A stretch of 64,000 bases of DNA from positions 124,001 to 188,000 of the forward strand of contig JAKQUI010000077.1 in the NCBI GenBank assembly GCA_029562645.1. The letters run 5' to 3'. Made by a program: the position numbers and the translations under genes. Source of the stretch: Spirochaetota bacterium. GTDB taxonomy: Bacteria > Spirochaetota > UBA4802 > JAKQUI01. The first letter of the stretch is position 1; the number at the start of each line of letters is the position of its first letter. The notes below the pieces were generated by a model. That model was not told the origin of the DNA. It saw only the letters and a list, made by a program, of their open reading frames with translations, and searched no databases. Shown here piece by piece: positions 51,101 to 59,627 of the stretch.

Positions 51101-51874
51101 ATGGTGGACGCAAAGCAGCGGAACATGGGAACCAGCGACACGGCGGACAACCTCCTCATCAACAGGATACAAAAGGCCCCCGACATCCCCAATCTGGTGG
51201 TTGAGCAGATCCTGCGGCTCATCGCGACCGGGGCGCTGCGGCCCGGGGACAAGCTCCCCTCCGAGCTGGAGATGACCCGCCGGTTCGGCATCAGCCGCAT
51301 CTCGCTGCGCGAGGCGATGAAACTGCTCGAGGCGAAGGGGTTCATCGAATCGCAGGGGCGCAAGGGGAAGTTCGTCCGGTCGCTGGTCGATGACGCGGTG
51401 CAGTCGCCCATCAGCGGGCTCCTCGCGGCGGACCACCAGAAGATCTGGGAGCTGCTCGAGGTGCGCCGCTTTCTGGATGCGCAGGCGGCGGCGCTGGCCG
51501 CGGAGCGCGCCACGGAGTACCAGGTGAAGCGCCTCGTCGATTTCGTGCGCAACGCCGAGCGCATGGGGATCGAGAACATCATCGACCGGCGCGAATCGGG
51601 TAAGCTCTACGCGGAGTTCTATTCGGAACTCGCGGAGGCGACCAACAACACCATCTTCGAGCACCTCGTGAAGTCGATCTCAAACATCCTGCAGGGCGCG
51701 CTCCCCTATAGCCGCGAGAAGCTCAAGGGGCTCAAGGACACCTCGCAACGGATTTACACGCACCACAAGAAGCTCGTCGAGGCCATCCAGCGGCGCGATC
51801 CCGAGGCCGCCCGGCGCGCGGTCCTGGAGCACATCGACTACATCGAGCGTTCGCTCAAGAAGGTTCTGAGGTAA
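51101..51874 (+). CDS. GntR/FadR-family transcriptional regulator
   Basis: The product has 257 residues. Winged helix at ~25-95: LVVEQILRLIATGALRPGD, then LPSELEMTRRFGISRISLRE and KGFIESQGRKGKFVR. The C-terminal ~150 residues are the FCD all-helical effector domain (EVRRFLDAQAAALAAERAT, with metal/ligand His in HHKKLVEAIQRRD). The FadR group responds to organic acids or acyl-CoA. A TTGACA at 51063-51068 lies 33 bases before the start, with a weak TAGGGT at 51086-51091. It is not paired with an obvious metabolic gene, since both neighbours are a phosphatidyltransferase and a signalling protein. Confidence 0.88.
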   Translation: MVDAKQRNMGTSDTADNLLINRIQKAPDIPNLVVEQILRLIATGALRPGDKLPSELEMTRRFGISRISLREAMKLLEAKGFIESQGRKGKFVRSLVDDAVQSPISGLLAADHQKIWELLEVRRFLDAQAAALAAERATEYQVKRLVDFVRNAERMGIENIIDRRESGKLYAEFYSELAEATNNTIFEHLVKSISNILQGALPYSREKLKGLKDTSQRIYTHHKKLVEAIQRRDPEAARRAVLEHIDYIERSLKKVLR

Positions 51875-51894
51875 CCGCGGCGCGACCGTACCGA

Positions 51895-54450
51895 TCAGCC
51901 TGTCCGGCGGATCACCATCAGCGTGACATCGTCGAACCGGTGGTAGCCCTCGACCGCGTCGAGGATGGCGCGCCTGATCTCGGCCGATGAGCCGTGACCG
52001 GCGCGCGCGAAGGTCTCCCGCAGGCGGAGGCTGCCGAACAATTCGGCGCCGTGCTCGCCGCGGCGCGCCTCGGTAATGCCGTCGGTGTACAGGAGCATCA
52101 CGTCGCCGACGCCGAGGGTGAGGGTGTCGTCGCGCATGTGCCCGCGAAGGTTTTTGGCGATCCCCAGCCACATCCCCTGCGTTTCCACGGCCTCGACCGT
52201 TCCGGTCGCCGCGCGAAATATCAGGATGTCCTGGTGCAATCCCGCGAAGGTGAACCGCCCGCCCTCGCCGCAGGACATGGCCGTGATGGTCATGTACTTG
52301 TCCTCGCTGATGAGCTTCATCTTCCCCGTGACGATTGCGTTGATGTCTGTGAGGAGCTCCGCCGGGGAGATCGCCGGGTCGCGGGAGACGGCCGTGTGTA
52401 TGGCCATCTGGATCATCATCATGATGAGCCCGGCGGGGACGCCGTGGCCGGACACGTCGCCGATGATCACCCAGTGGCGTCCCGCGGCGTTGATGACGTC
52501 GTAGTAGTCGCCCCCGACCTCGCTGGCGGGCGACATGGTGACGTCGATCTCGTAGCCGGGGATGGACGGCGCGGTCGGCAGGAGCACCGTCTGGATTTTC
52601 ATGGCCAGCTGCATCTCCCCCCAGAGGGCGTCGCGCGCGCTCTGCAGCTCGGCCGTGCGGTCGTGCACCATCTCCTCGAGCGTGGTGGTGTAGCGGTACA
52701 GCTTCTTGCGCGTCATACGGATGGTGCGCACCATCCGGTTGAAGTTCTTGGTGAGGAACCCGATTTCGTCCATCGCCGCAACCGAAAGCCGCACGTCGAG
52801 GTTGCCCTGCTCGACCTGCGCGACCCCGTTCAGCAGGCGCTCCAGCGGGCGCGTGAGCGCGCCCAGGAAGAACAGGCGAAAGCCCGCAAGCACCGCGACC
52901 AGGACCAGTCCCAGGATGATAAAGAAGCGCACGGCGGAGGCGTGCACGTACTCGCGGTAACCCCGGTAGGAAAAGCCCACCTCGTAGAGGCGCTCGGAGC
53001 CCGCGGGGTGGATGATGAAGGAAAGCCGGTGCTCGCCCGTCGCGGCGTCCGTGCGGATGATCCGCGAACCCGCGCGCGGAATCGGCGCAAGGTAGCGCAG
53101 CACCTCGCGCTTGAGCGCGGTCCCCTCGGAGTCGCGTGCGCGCAGGTGCGCGTCGATTGCGCGCGTGAAGGGCGCGAGGCCGCGATGGTCCTCGGAAAGG
53201 AGGCGCGCAAGCTCCTGGCGGAAGCGCTCGTCGGGAAGCACCTGCACCTTGTAAAACAGGTTCGATCGCGCGCGCGCCAGGCCCGCCAGACGCTTCACGG
53301 CCGCGGTCCCTCCGGGGCGCGGCGACGGACCGTCGGAGTGAAGCGCTGTGCGGATCACCGCGCCGTAGCCGGTGAAGTGGGACGGCGCGTTTTCCAGGAT
53401 CGTCTCGAGCGCCCGCGGGTCGAATCCGGCCGGCAGCGCAGCGATGCGCTCCAGCGCGATGACGGACGCGAACTCCTCCGCGCGCGCGGCGCGGTCGAAG
53501 GCGACCGGTCCCGCGCCCTGAAGCGGTCGCGTCTCTCCGGTCGCGTTCGAGTACGCGATGACGGAGGCGACGCCCGGCGGCCGGTAGCTCGGATCGGCCG
53601 CGATCCGTTCCGCCTCGCGAACGCGAAGCTCGTCGTACAGGCGGTCGGCGTCGCGCGAGGTAAAGAAGCTGATGCCCATGAGGATGACGAGCACGGTCGC
53701 CAGGGTCACGCCCATGATCTTGGCCATGAAGGTCGTCTGGTCGCGCGTGAGGTTCAGGTAGACGATCACGCTCGAGAACCAGCCCAGGACGCTGATGAGC
53801 GCGTAGGCGAGAATGAACACGTCCCGCTCGAGCGCCCCCTGCCGGGCCATCGCGTTTGCGATGCCGGGCAGGATGGTCACGATGGTGAAGCAGGCGAGCA
53901 TGACGGCCGCCGGCGCGCGCTCGCGCTTCCGGCTCGCGACGACGCGCCATGCGCCCGTGACGATGGCCGCGACGATGTAGGACATGATGAGCGCCGCGTT
54001 GATGGCGGCCAGGCGCGACTCCTCCACGTCCCATATCTGTCCGTCGGGCTGGAAGTATTTGGTGAAGTGCAGGGTCTGGCGCACCCAGACGACCTCGTCG
54101 ACGATGGCGACGATCCAGACGGCGGCGATGAATATCAGGGCGGCCGTCCGGTTTCGGTCGGTGGGGAAGTAGAAGAAGAAGATCGCGAGATGGCCGATCC
54201 CCAACAGCACGGGGAGCATGGTGAGCCATCGATGGTAGGCCGCGAGCGGGTGATACCATGCGAAGGCGACCGTGAAGGCGATATTGGTGAACGAGATCGC
54301 GATGAGGGCGAGGCCCAGGTGCGCGCTGGCGCTCGATTTCCGTTTGATTGAAAGGATGAAGGCGCCGACGAGGACCGTGAACATGGCGGCCGTCGCCGTG
54401 ATGAAGGCGTTGTGGGTAAGCAGAACGTTGTCGAGTAGTGCCGGGTTCAT
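51895..54450 (-). CDS. Membrane SpoIIE-type phosphatase with 7TM-like N-terminus, sensor loop and HAMP domain
   Basis: The product has 851 residues. About seven helices in the first 230 residues resemble a histidine-kinase 7TM module. A further helix (~237) leads to a ~230-residue periplasmic domain, then a helix (~490-515), a HAMP domain (RPLERLLNGVAQVEQGNLDVR), a coiled coil and a PP2C SpoIIE domain (~610-850: SEVGGDYYDVI, IIGDVSGHGVPAGLIM, LYTDGITEARRGEHGAEL, FDDVTLMVIRR). It senses an external signal and should dephosphorylate a STAS antagonist inside. Such membrane phosphatases are numerous in Leptospira. It ends 21 bases from the convergent GntR gene. Confidence 0.85.
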   Translation of the reverse strand: MNPALLDNVLLTHNAFITATAAMFTVLVGAFILSIKRKSSASAHLGLALIAISFTNIAFTVAFAWYHPLAAYHRWLTMLPVLLGIGHLAIFFFYFPTDRNRTAALIFIAAVWIVAIVDEVVWVRQTLHFTKYFQPDGQIWDVEESRLAAINAALIMSYIVAAIVTGAWRVVASRKRERAPAAVMLACFTIVTILPGIANAMARQGALERDVFILAYALISVLGWFSSVIVYLNLTRDQTTFMAKIMGVTLATVLVILMGISFFTSRDADRLYDELRVREAERIAADPSYRPPGVASVIAYSNATGETRPLQGAGPVAFDRAARAEEFASVIALERIAALPAGFDPRALETILENAPSHFTGYGAVIRTALHSDGPSPRPGGTAAVKRLAGLARARSNLFYKVQVLPDERFRQELARLLSEDHRGLAPFTRAIDAHLRARDSEGTALKREVLRYLAPIPRAGSRIIRTDAATGEHRLSFIIHPAGSERLYEVGFSYRGYREYVHASAVRFFIILGLVLVAVLAGFRLFFLGALTRPLERLLNGVAQVEQGNLDVRLSVAAMDEIGFLTKNFNRMVRTIRMTRKKLYRYTTTLEEMVHDRTAELQSARDALWGEMQLAMKIQTVLLPTAPSIPGYEIDVTMSPASEVGGDYYDVINAAGRHWVIIGDVSGHGVPAGLIMMMIQMAIHTAVSRDPAISPAELLTDINAIVTGKMKLISEDKYMTITAMSCGEGGRFTFAGLHQDILIFRAATGTVEAVETQGMWLGIAKNLRGHMRDDTLTLGVGDVMLLYTDGITEARRGEHGAELFGSLRLRETFARAGHGSSAEIRRAILDAVEGYHRFDDVTLMVIRRTG

Positions 54451-54527
54451 TGCCGATACGGGCGTCGTATGCCTTCCTGGGGACTATCATACAAATGAAT
54501 TATTAACAAGGTTTTTTTCACTTTTAC

Positions 54528-54571
54528 TTGACGATTTTATCCGGCGTCGCTATATTGGTTAGGATTCCTAA
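54528..54571 (+). promoter_or_regulatory. Promoter and operator of the ferredoxin-MarR-Nrf cluster
   Basis: TTGACG (54528-54533), a 17-base spacer and TATATT (54551-54556) make a good sigma-70 promoter. A 13-base perfect dyad, TTAGGA-T-TCCTAA (54559-54571), lies right over the expected start point. The MarR regulator of the same cluster is the natural candidate to bind it. Confidence 0.7.
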
Positions 54572-54603
54572 TTATATACCAGTGGCCTAATTGCGGAGGT
54601 GCC

Positions 54604-55479
54604 ATGAAACGACAGATTATCAATATCGACGACACGCTGTGCGACGGATGCGGGAACTGCGTCCCCGGCTGCCCGGAGGGGGCATTGCAGATCATCGACG
54701 GGAAGGCGCGCCTGGTGAGCGATCTCTTCTGCGACGGATTGGGCGCCTGTATCGGCGAGTGCCCGCAGGGCGCCATCACCGTCATCGAGCGCGAGGCCGA
54801 GCCTTACAGCGAGCGCACGGTCATGGAGAACATCGTGCGTCAGGGGCCGGGCACCATCCGCGCGCACCTGGCGCATCTGCGCGATCATAATGAAACCGGC
54901 TACCTCAATGAGGCGATCGCCGTGTTGCGGGAAAAGAACATTCCCGTCCCGGAGGAGTTTGTCGGTTCCGATGCGAAACGCTTCCAGGCCGACATCCCCT
55001 GCGGCTGCCCGAGTTCGCATGCGCGCGTCGTGGTCCCGCACAAAACGGCGGGGGTCGATTCGGGGTATGAGGCGCCGTCGGAGCTTTCGCAGTGGCCCAT
55101 ACAGCTGCACCTGGTCAATCCGCGGAATCCCTACTTCGCGGGGGCCGATCTCGTCGTGGCCGCCGACTGCGTCGCGTTCAGTCACGGCGATTTCCATCGG
55201 CGCTTCTTGAAGGGCAAGAAGCTCGTCATCTTCTGCCCCAAACTCGATGACGGGGTCGACGCCTACATCGACAAGCTGGCCGAGCTCTTCGCGACGCAGG
55301 GGGTCCGCTCCGTGACGGCGCTCCACATGGAGGTGCCCTGCTGCTTCGGCACCGTGAAGATCGTCCAGGAGGCGCTGCGCCGTTCGGGGGCCGATATTCC
55401 GTTCGAGGAGTTCACCATCGGCATCGACGGCGCCATACAGGGTCGGAAGGAACAGCGGCTCGCGGGGGCGCGCGCATGA
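54604..55479 (+). CDS. Ferredoxin-like iron-sulfur protein
   Basis: The product has 291 residues; GCGGAGG precedes the start. Cys13, 16, 19 and 23 (CDGCGNCVPGCP) form a classical 4Fe-4S site. The second site, CDGLGACIGECP, has only Cys43, 49 and 53, so it lacks the second cysteine of the usual motif. After residue 70 a unique C-terminal half has CGCPSSHARVV and the pair CCFGTVKI that may hold another cluster. It belongs to a family of stand-alone ferredoxin-like proteins often next to hybrid-cluster and nitrosative-stress genes. Cytoplasmic; overlaps the next gene by 4 bases (ATGA). Confidence 0.8.
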   Translation: MKRQIINIDDTLCDGCGNCVPGCPEGALQIIDGKARLVSDLFCDGLGACIGECPQGAITVIEREAEPYSERTVMENIVRQGPGTIRAHLAHLRDHNETGYLNEAIAVLREKNIPVPEEFVGSDAKRFQADIPCGCPSSHARVVVPHKTAGVDSGYEAPSELSQWPIQLHLVNPRNPYFAGADLVVAADCVAFSHGDFHRRFLKGKKLVIFCPKLDDGVDAYIDKLAELFATQGVRSVTALHMEVPCCFGTVKIVQEALRRSGADIPFEEFTIGIDGAIQGRKEQRLAGARA

Positions 55480-55721
55480 ACGCGCACTGCCCGGGCGCGG
55501 CGAGCCTGCGCACGCCGGAGCTCGCCGTGAAGCGCTGTCCGGCATGCGGGGCCGATGTGGAGCTCTTCTCCAACGAGCCCTGCGCCGAGTGCCCCGTCTG
55601 CGCCTTCACGGTGTATCGGGACACGGCGTCGTGCATCGCCTGGTGCCGGTACGCGGAGGAGTGCGTGGGGACGGAGACCTACCGGCGGCTGATGCAGCGC
55701 GCCGCGGACAAAACGGATTGA
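55476..55721 (+). CDS. Small zinc-ribbon protein
   Basis: The product has 81 residues. It is translationally coupled to the ferredoxin-like gene. Two CxxC knuckles, CPACGADVE and CAECPVC, form a zinc ribbon, followed by TASCIAWCRYAEECVGTETY, a cysteine-rich motif that I have seen in short form beside HD-domain phosphohydrolases. No function is assigned. It may be a metal-dependent adaptor for the cluster. The N-terminal ~17 residues are not conserved-looking. Confidence 0.65.
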   Translation: MNAHCPGAASLRTPELAVKRCPACGADVELFSNEPCAECPVCAFTVYRDTASCIAWCRYAEECVGTETYRRLMQRAADKTD

Positions 55722-55791
55722 CACGCCCGCCCGCGGCATGAGATGATTTATGGGCGCACACGGCGTCGAGCGCGGAGGAGACACAATCGTC

Positions 55792-56397
55792 ATGGCAACA
55801 CGGGAAGCGGACAACGGGGACATCGACCGAACGATCGCGGCGGCGCTGGACAAGCTCACGCAGGTCCAGCGCATCCTGCTCTGGGACATCGCGAAGCACG
55901 AGAAGCTCTCGCCCATCCAGATACAATTCCTGCTGCACCTCCAGCGCTACCCGGATGCGTTGCGCACCGTAAGCGTGCTGGCGCGCGAGTTCGATCTGAC
56001 CAAGGCCACCGTGAGCGACGCGCTCTCCGCGCTCGAGGACAAGGGGATCATCGCCCGCGAGCGCGACGAGGCCGACCGGCGCTCGCACATCGTGCGGCTC
56101 ACCGCGAAGGGCGCGCGGTTGGCGGATCGCGTGGGCCCCTGGCAGGACGCGCTCGTCCGGCATATCGGCCGGCTGCCGCGCGCGGACCGCGAGCGCCTGC
56201 TCGGCTCCCTCATGACGCTCATCAAGTCGCTCCACGACGATGGGGTGATCTCCGTCGCGCGGATGTGCATCGCCTGTGAGAATTTCGTCCGGGGGCGGGA
56301 CGGGGAGCCGCATCGCTGCGTCCTGGCCGGCCACGCCATCGCCGAGGCCGATCTTTCCATCGGCTGCGCGCACTACCGGTCGGCGAGCACGGGGTAG
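55792..56397 (+). CDS. MarR-family regulator with C-terminal four-cysteine tail
   Basis: The product has 201 residues. ATG 55792 follows GGAGGAG. The MarR winged helix is at ~35-110: LSPIQIQFLLHLQRYPD, then AREFDLTKATVSDALSALEDKG and ADRRSHIVRLTAKGARL. Residues 150-195 add a tail with Cys159, Cys162, Cys176 and Cys192 (CIACENF..., HRCVL, IGCAHY), a possible metal, Fe-S or redox switch. With nitrite-ammonification genes downstream and a dyad at the cluster promoter, it probably senses nitrosative or redox conditions, which is inference. Confidence 0.85.
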   Translation: MATREADNGDIDRTIAAALDKLTQVQRILLWDIAKHEKLSPIQIQFLLHLQRYPDALRTVSVLAREFDLTKATVSDALSALEDKGIIARERDEADRRSHIVRLTAKGARLADRVGPWQDALVRHIGRLPRADRERLLGSLMTLIKSLHDDGVISVARMCIACENFVRGRDGEPHRCVLAGHAIAEADLSIGCAHYRSASTG

Positions 56398-56467
56398 CGA
56401 AAAACGCGCGGTTTTTTTCGAATAAAAGGTTTGATATATCCGGCGCAGGGGTATATCGATTGCCCTG

Positions 56468-57025
56468 ATGAATAGCGTGCGCACCATTCTTTCGAACCTG
56501 TTCCAGGCGATCGCGCGGGTACGGTCGGCGGCTGCCGATGGCCTGGCGTCCCTCGCGGAGCGCGACCGATCGGCCTCACGGAGACGCGCCCTGCGGATCA
56601 TCACGAACCGGTACGTGCTGGCGTCGCTCGCGCTTGTTCTGGTGGGCATGGGCGCCGCCGCTCCTTTTCTCGTACGGATCACCTCGACCCCCGGTTTTTG
56701 CGGATCGTGCCACGTGATGGACGACCAGTACGAGCACTGGTTCTATGACGGAAAGCACCGGATGATCTCCTGCGTGGATTGCCATCTTCCCAACAATAAT
56801 ATCGTGAACCATCTCGTCTGGAAGGGCATCGACGGGATGAAGGACGTCTTTTTCTTCTACACGCGGCTCACGCCGGAGATCATCCGCGCGTCGTCGCATG
56901 CGCGCCGCACCATACGCGCCAACTGCGTGCGCTGCCATGACGAGATGGTTTCGCGCGTGAGCATCGACACGATGCAGTGCTGGGACTGCCACCGGGCGCG
57001 CAATCATCAGGTCGTGGCGCAGTGA
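56468..57025 (+). CDS. nrfH: NrfH/NapC-family tetraheme cytochrome c
   Basis: The product has 185 residues. Four CXXCH heme-binding sites: 78-82, 102-106, 153-157 and 171-175. The first reads CGSCHVM, with the Met that ligates heme 1 in NrfH. One membrane anchor lies at ~50-70, preceded by a ~45-residue cytoplasmic extension that is longer than in typical NrfH. It takes electrons from menaquinol and passes them to NrfA. nrfA starts 24 bases later. The ATG at 56468 has only a weak ribosome-binding site. Confidence 0.92.
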   Translation: MNSVRTILSNLFQAIARVRSAAADGLASLAERDRSASRRRALRIITNRYVLASLALVLVGMGAAAPFLVRITSTPGFCGSCHVMDDQYEHWFYDGKHRMISCVDCHLPNNNIVNHLVWKGIDGMKDVFFFYTRLTPEIIRASSHARRTIRANCVRCHDEMVSRVSIDTMQCWDCHRARNHQVVAQ

Positions 57026-57049
57026 CCATGAACGAAAGGAGCACATGAC

Positions 57050-58537
57050 ATGACGAAACGAACGATCGCCGTCTGCGTTATCTGTGGGGTGTTTGGCGTT
57101 ACGGGGGTCGTTCTGCTCGCGAACGGCTGCGCGCCGAGCCGCCCTGAGCTGGTGAAGGTCGCCTCCATCCCCGACGGCGAGTACGATCCCGCCGAATGGG
57201 GAAAGGCGTATCCGCTGGAGTATGAGTCATGGGCGAAGACGAAGGAGCCGCGCCCGACCGGCAAAAGTAAGTACAAACCGGGGCTCGACACCGACAAGAT
57301 CGTCTACGACAAGCTGAGCGAGTTCCCCTTCATGGCGCTTCTGTTTCACGGCTGGGGTTTCGGCGTGGAGTACAACGAGCCGCAGGGGCACTGGTACATG
57401 CGCATCGACCAGGACATCATCGATCAGTCGCGCACCAAGGCGGGGGGCGTGTGCCTCAACTGCAAGTCGCCCTACATGGATGCGCTGGTGAAGGAGCACG
57501 GGCCGGGGTTTTACTCGATGCCCTGGCAGGAGGCCGTCGCGAAGATCCCCGCGAAGCATAAGGACCTGGGTGCGGCCTGCATCGACTGCCACGACAACCG
57601 GACCATGGACCTGAAAATAAACCGCGCGGCCTTCTCGAAGGGGCTGGCGAAACTGGGGAAGAAGGAGTTTACCCGGCAGGAGATGCGGACGCTCGTGTGC
57701 GCGCAATGTCACGTGACGTACAACGTTCCGAAGGACCAGAACATGAAGTCGCTCGGGGTGGACCATCCCTACGACGGCAGCACTTGGGGTACCATCACCA
57801 TCGAGAACATCATCGCCGTGATCAAGCGCACGCCGGCCTACAAGGAGTGGACGCAGGCCGTCACGGGGCTCAAGGTGGGCTTCCTGCGGCACCCGGAGTT
57901 CGAGTTCTTCACCCGCGCCAGCGTGCACTGGAACGCGGGGCTCTCGTGCGCCGACTGCCACATGCCCTACCAGAAGGCGGGCGCGAACAAGATATCGAAC
58001 CACAACCTGATGAGCCCGCTCAAGGACGACCTGCGCGCATGCGTGAAGTGCCACCCGCAGGGCGCCGAGCGCCTGAAGCGGCAGGTGATTGAGACGCAGG
58101 ATCGCACGGTCTCGCTCCTTTTGCGCGCGGGGTACGGTACGGCCACCGCGGCCAAGCTTATCGAGCTCGCGAACGCCGCGCCGCGGCAGGGGAAGACCGT
58201 GGACCAGGGCCTCTACGCACAGGCGGTCGATTTCTACCTCGAGGCGCTGTACCGCGTGATCTTCATCGGCGCGGAGAACTCGCTGGGCTTCCATAACCCG
58301 ATGGAGGCGGGGCGCATCCTGGGCGACGCGATCGCCTTCTCGGCGAAATCGGAGGCGCTCCTGCGGCAGCTCCTCGCCGCGGCCGGCGTGACGGTTCCCG
58401 CGAACATCATGCTGGACCTCACGAAGTACATCAACAATCGCGGGACGCACCGGAAAAACTTCCGCAAGGAATTCGAGTTTGCCGATCCCTTCGGCATTCA
58501 GGAGCGGATCCTTCCGCGCGCGGCGCGAGGCATATAG
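57050..58537 (+). CDS. nrfA: Ammonia-forming cytochrome c nitrite reductase NrfA
   Basis: The product has 495 residues; AAAGGAG precedes the ATG. Heme sites: the special CLNCK (135-139) of the catalytic heme, and CXXCH at 177, 217, 300 and 331. CAQCHVTYNV holds the active-site Tyr224 and SVHWNAGLSCADCHMPY the His293 equivalent. It reduces nitrite to ammonium with six electrons in the periplasm. The N-terminus has a hydrophobic stretch ending in ANGC (Cys27), which could be lipidated rather than cleaved. It pairs with nrfH and completes dissimilatory nitrite reduction to ammonium. Ammonium could feed GdhA/GOGAT encoded upstream in the window. Confidence 0.95.
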   Translation: MTKRTIAVCVICGVFGVTGVVLLANGCAPSRPELVKVASIPDGEYDPAEWGKAYPLEYESWAKTKEPRPTGKSKYKPGLDTDKIVYDKLSEFPFMALLFHGWGFGVEYNEPQGHWYMRIDQDIIDQSRTKAGGVCLNCKSPYMDALVKEHGPGFYSMPWQEAVAKIPAKHKDLGAACIDCHDNRTMDLKINRAAFSKGLAKLGKKEFTRQEMRTLVCAQCHVTYNVPKDQNMKSLGVDHPYDGSTWGTITIENIIAVIKRTPAYKEWTQAVTGLKVGFLRHPEFEFFTRASVHWNAGLSCADCHMPYQKAGANKISNHNLMSPLKDDLRACVKCHPQGAERLKRQVIETQDRTVSLLLRAGYGTATAAKLIELANAAPRQGKTVDQGLYAQAVDFYLEALYRVIFIGAENSLGFHNPMEAGRILGDAIAFSAKSEALLRQLLAAAGVTVPANIMLDLTKYINNRGTHRKNFRKEFEFADPFGIQERILPRAARGI

Positions 58538-58691
58538 CCGCGCCAAGGCCGGTACTGGTAATGATGAGGCGTGGAGTATGACTCGGCGTCATCGCGCGAG
58601 AAGCGGTGCCTCATTCGGCGCATGGCCACTGGCGTGACGTTCCATTCGATCTCCGATCGGGATTTGGTGTACTGCAGCAGAGGAGGTATTC

Positions 58692-59552
58692 ATGGCCGCG
58701 TCTATTATTGAAACAATGCAAAGACGGCGTTCATGCCGCACCTATCGGAAGGGGACGCTCGATGAGCGATCGCGCGCGCTGCTGGAGGACGAGATCGCCC
58801 GCGCGACCCGCGGCCCGTTCGGAAGCGACATGCGTCTGTCGCTCGTCGCCGCAAACGGCGACGACGCCGCCGCGCTCAAGGGGCTCGGCACCTATGGGAT
58901 GATCAAGAATCCGGCGGGGTTCATCATCGGCGCGCTGCGGGAGTCGCCGTCGTGTTTCGAGGATTTCGGGTATGCGATGGAATCGATCGTCCTGGGCGCG
59001 ACCGCCGCCGGCCTGGGGACCTGCTGGCTCGGCGGCACCTTTAAACGCAGCCGCTTCGCCGAGCGGATGGCGCTCGCGGAGGACGAGATCATTCCCGCCG
59101 TCGTGTCGTTCGGTGCGCCGGCGGACCGTCGCGCACTGGAATCCATCGTGCGATCCTTCGCGGGTTCGGACCATCGGCAGCCCTGGGGCGCGCTCTTCAA
59201 GGACGGCGATTTTTCGGCGCCGCTCCCGGAGGCGGCAGGGCCCTATCGCGTTCCGCTGGAGATGGTGCGCATCGCGCCGTCCGCCTCGAACCGCCAGCCA
59301 TGGCGGGTCGTCGCCGACCGGGACGGACGCGCGTTTCATTTCTATCTACAGCGCTTAAAAGGATACAAGGAACGCAACCATGCGTTTTTCGGGATCGTCG
59401 ACATGCAGCGCATCGACATGGGGATCGCGATGTGCCATTTCGAACTCGCCGCGACGGAGGCGGGCCTGCGCGGGCGGTGGGCGATCCGCGATCCGGGAAT
59501 CGCGCCGCTACCCGTCGATTGTTTCTACACCGCGAGCTGGACCGCCGAGTGA
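58692..59552 (+). CDS. Nitroreductase-family flavoprotein
   Basis: The product has 286 residues, with GAGGAGGT right before the ATG. The start has the family block SIIETMQRRRSCRTYRKG, the middle GLGTCWLGGTFKRSRF, and VRIAPSASNRQPWRVV matches the FMN-binding 'P.S.NRQPW' motif. The protein is of the longer nitroreductase group (about 280 residues) in which the domain is partly duplicated. It reduces nitro compounds or quinones with NAD(P)H, and some members serve in other redox roles. It may be read through from the nrf genes but a 154-base gap separates them. Confidence 0.85.
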   Translation: MAASIIETMQRRRSCRTYRKGTLDERSRALLEDEIARATRGPFGSDMRLSLVAANGDDAAALKGLGTYGMIKNPAGFIIGALRESPSCFEDFGYAMESIVLGATAAGLGTCWLGGTFKRSRFAERMALAEDEIIPAVVSFGAPADRRALESIVRSFAGSDHRQPWGALFKDGDFSAPLPEAAGPYRVPLEMVRIAPSASNRQPWRVVADRDGRAFHFYLQRLKGYKERNHAFFGIVDMQRIDMGIAMCHFELAATEAGLRGRWAIRDPGIAPLPVDCFYTASWTAE

Positions 59553-59627
59553 CGCGGCGTTCGCCGAATGACGGTATCTGTTTCGGATAACGGCACCGGC
59601 GGCGATCAGCGGCGGCACGCCGCCATC

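Noticed and set aside
51994-54351. A 785-codon open frame opposite the membrane SpoIIE gene
   Set aside because: Same antisense composition bias; the minus-strand frame has helices, HAMP and PP2C motifs.
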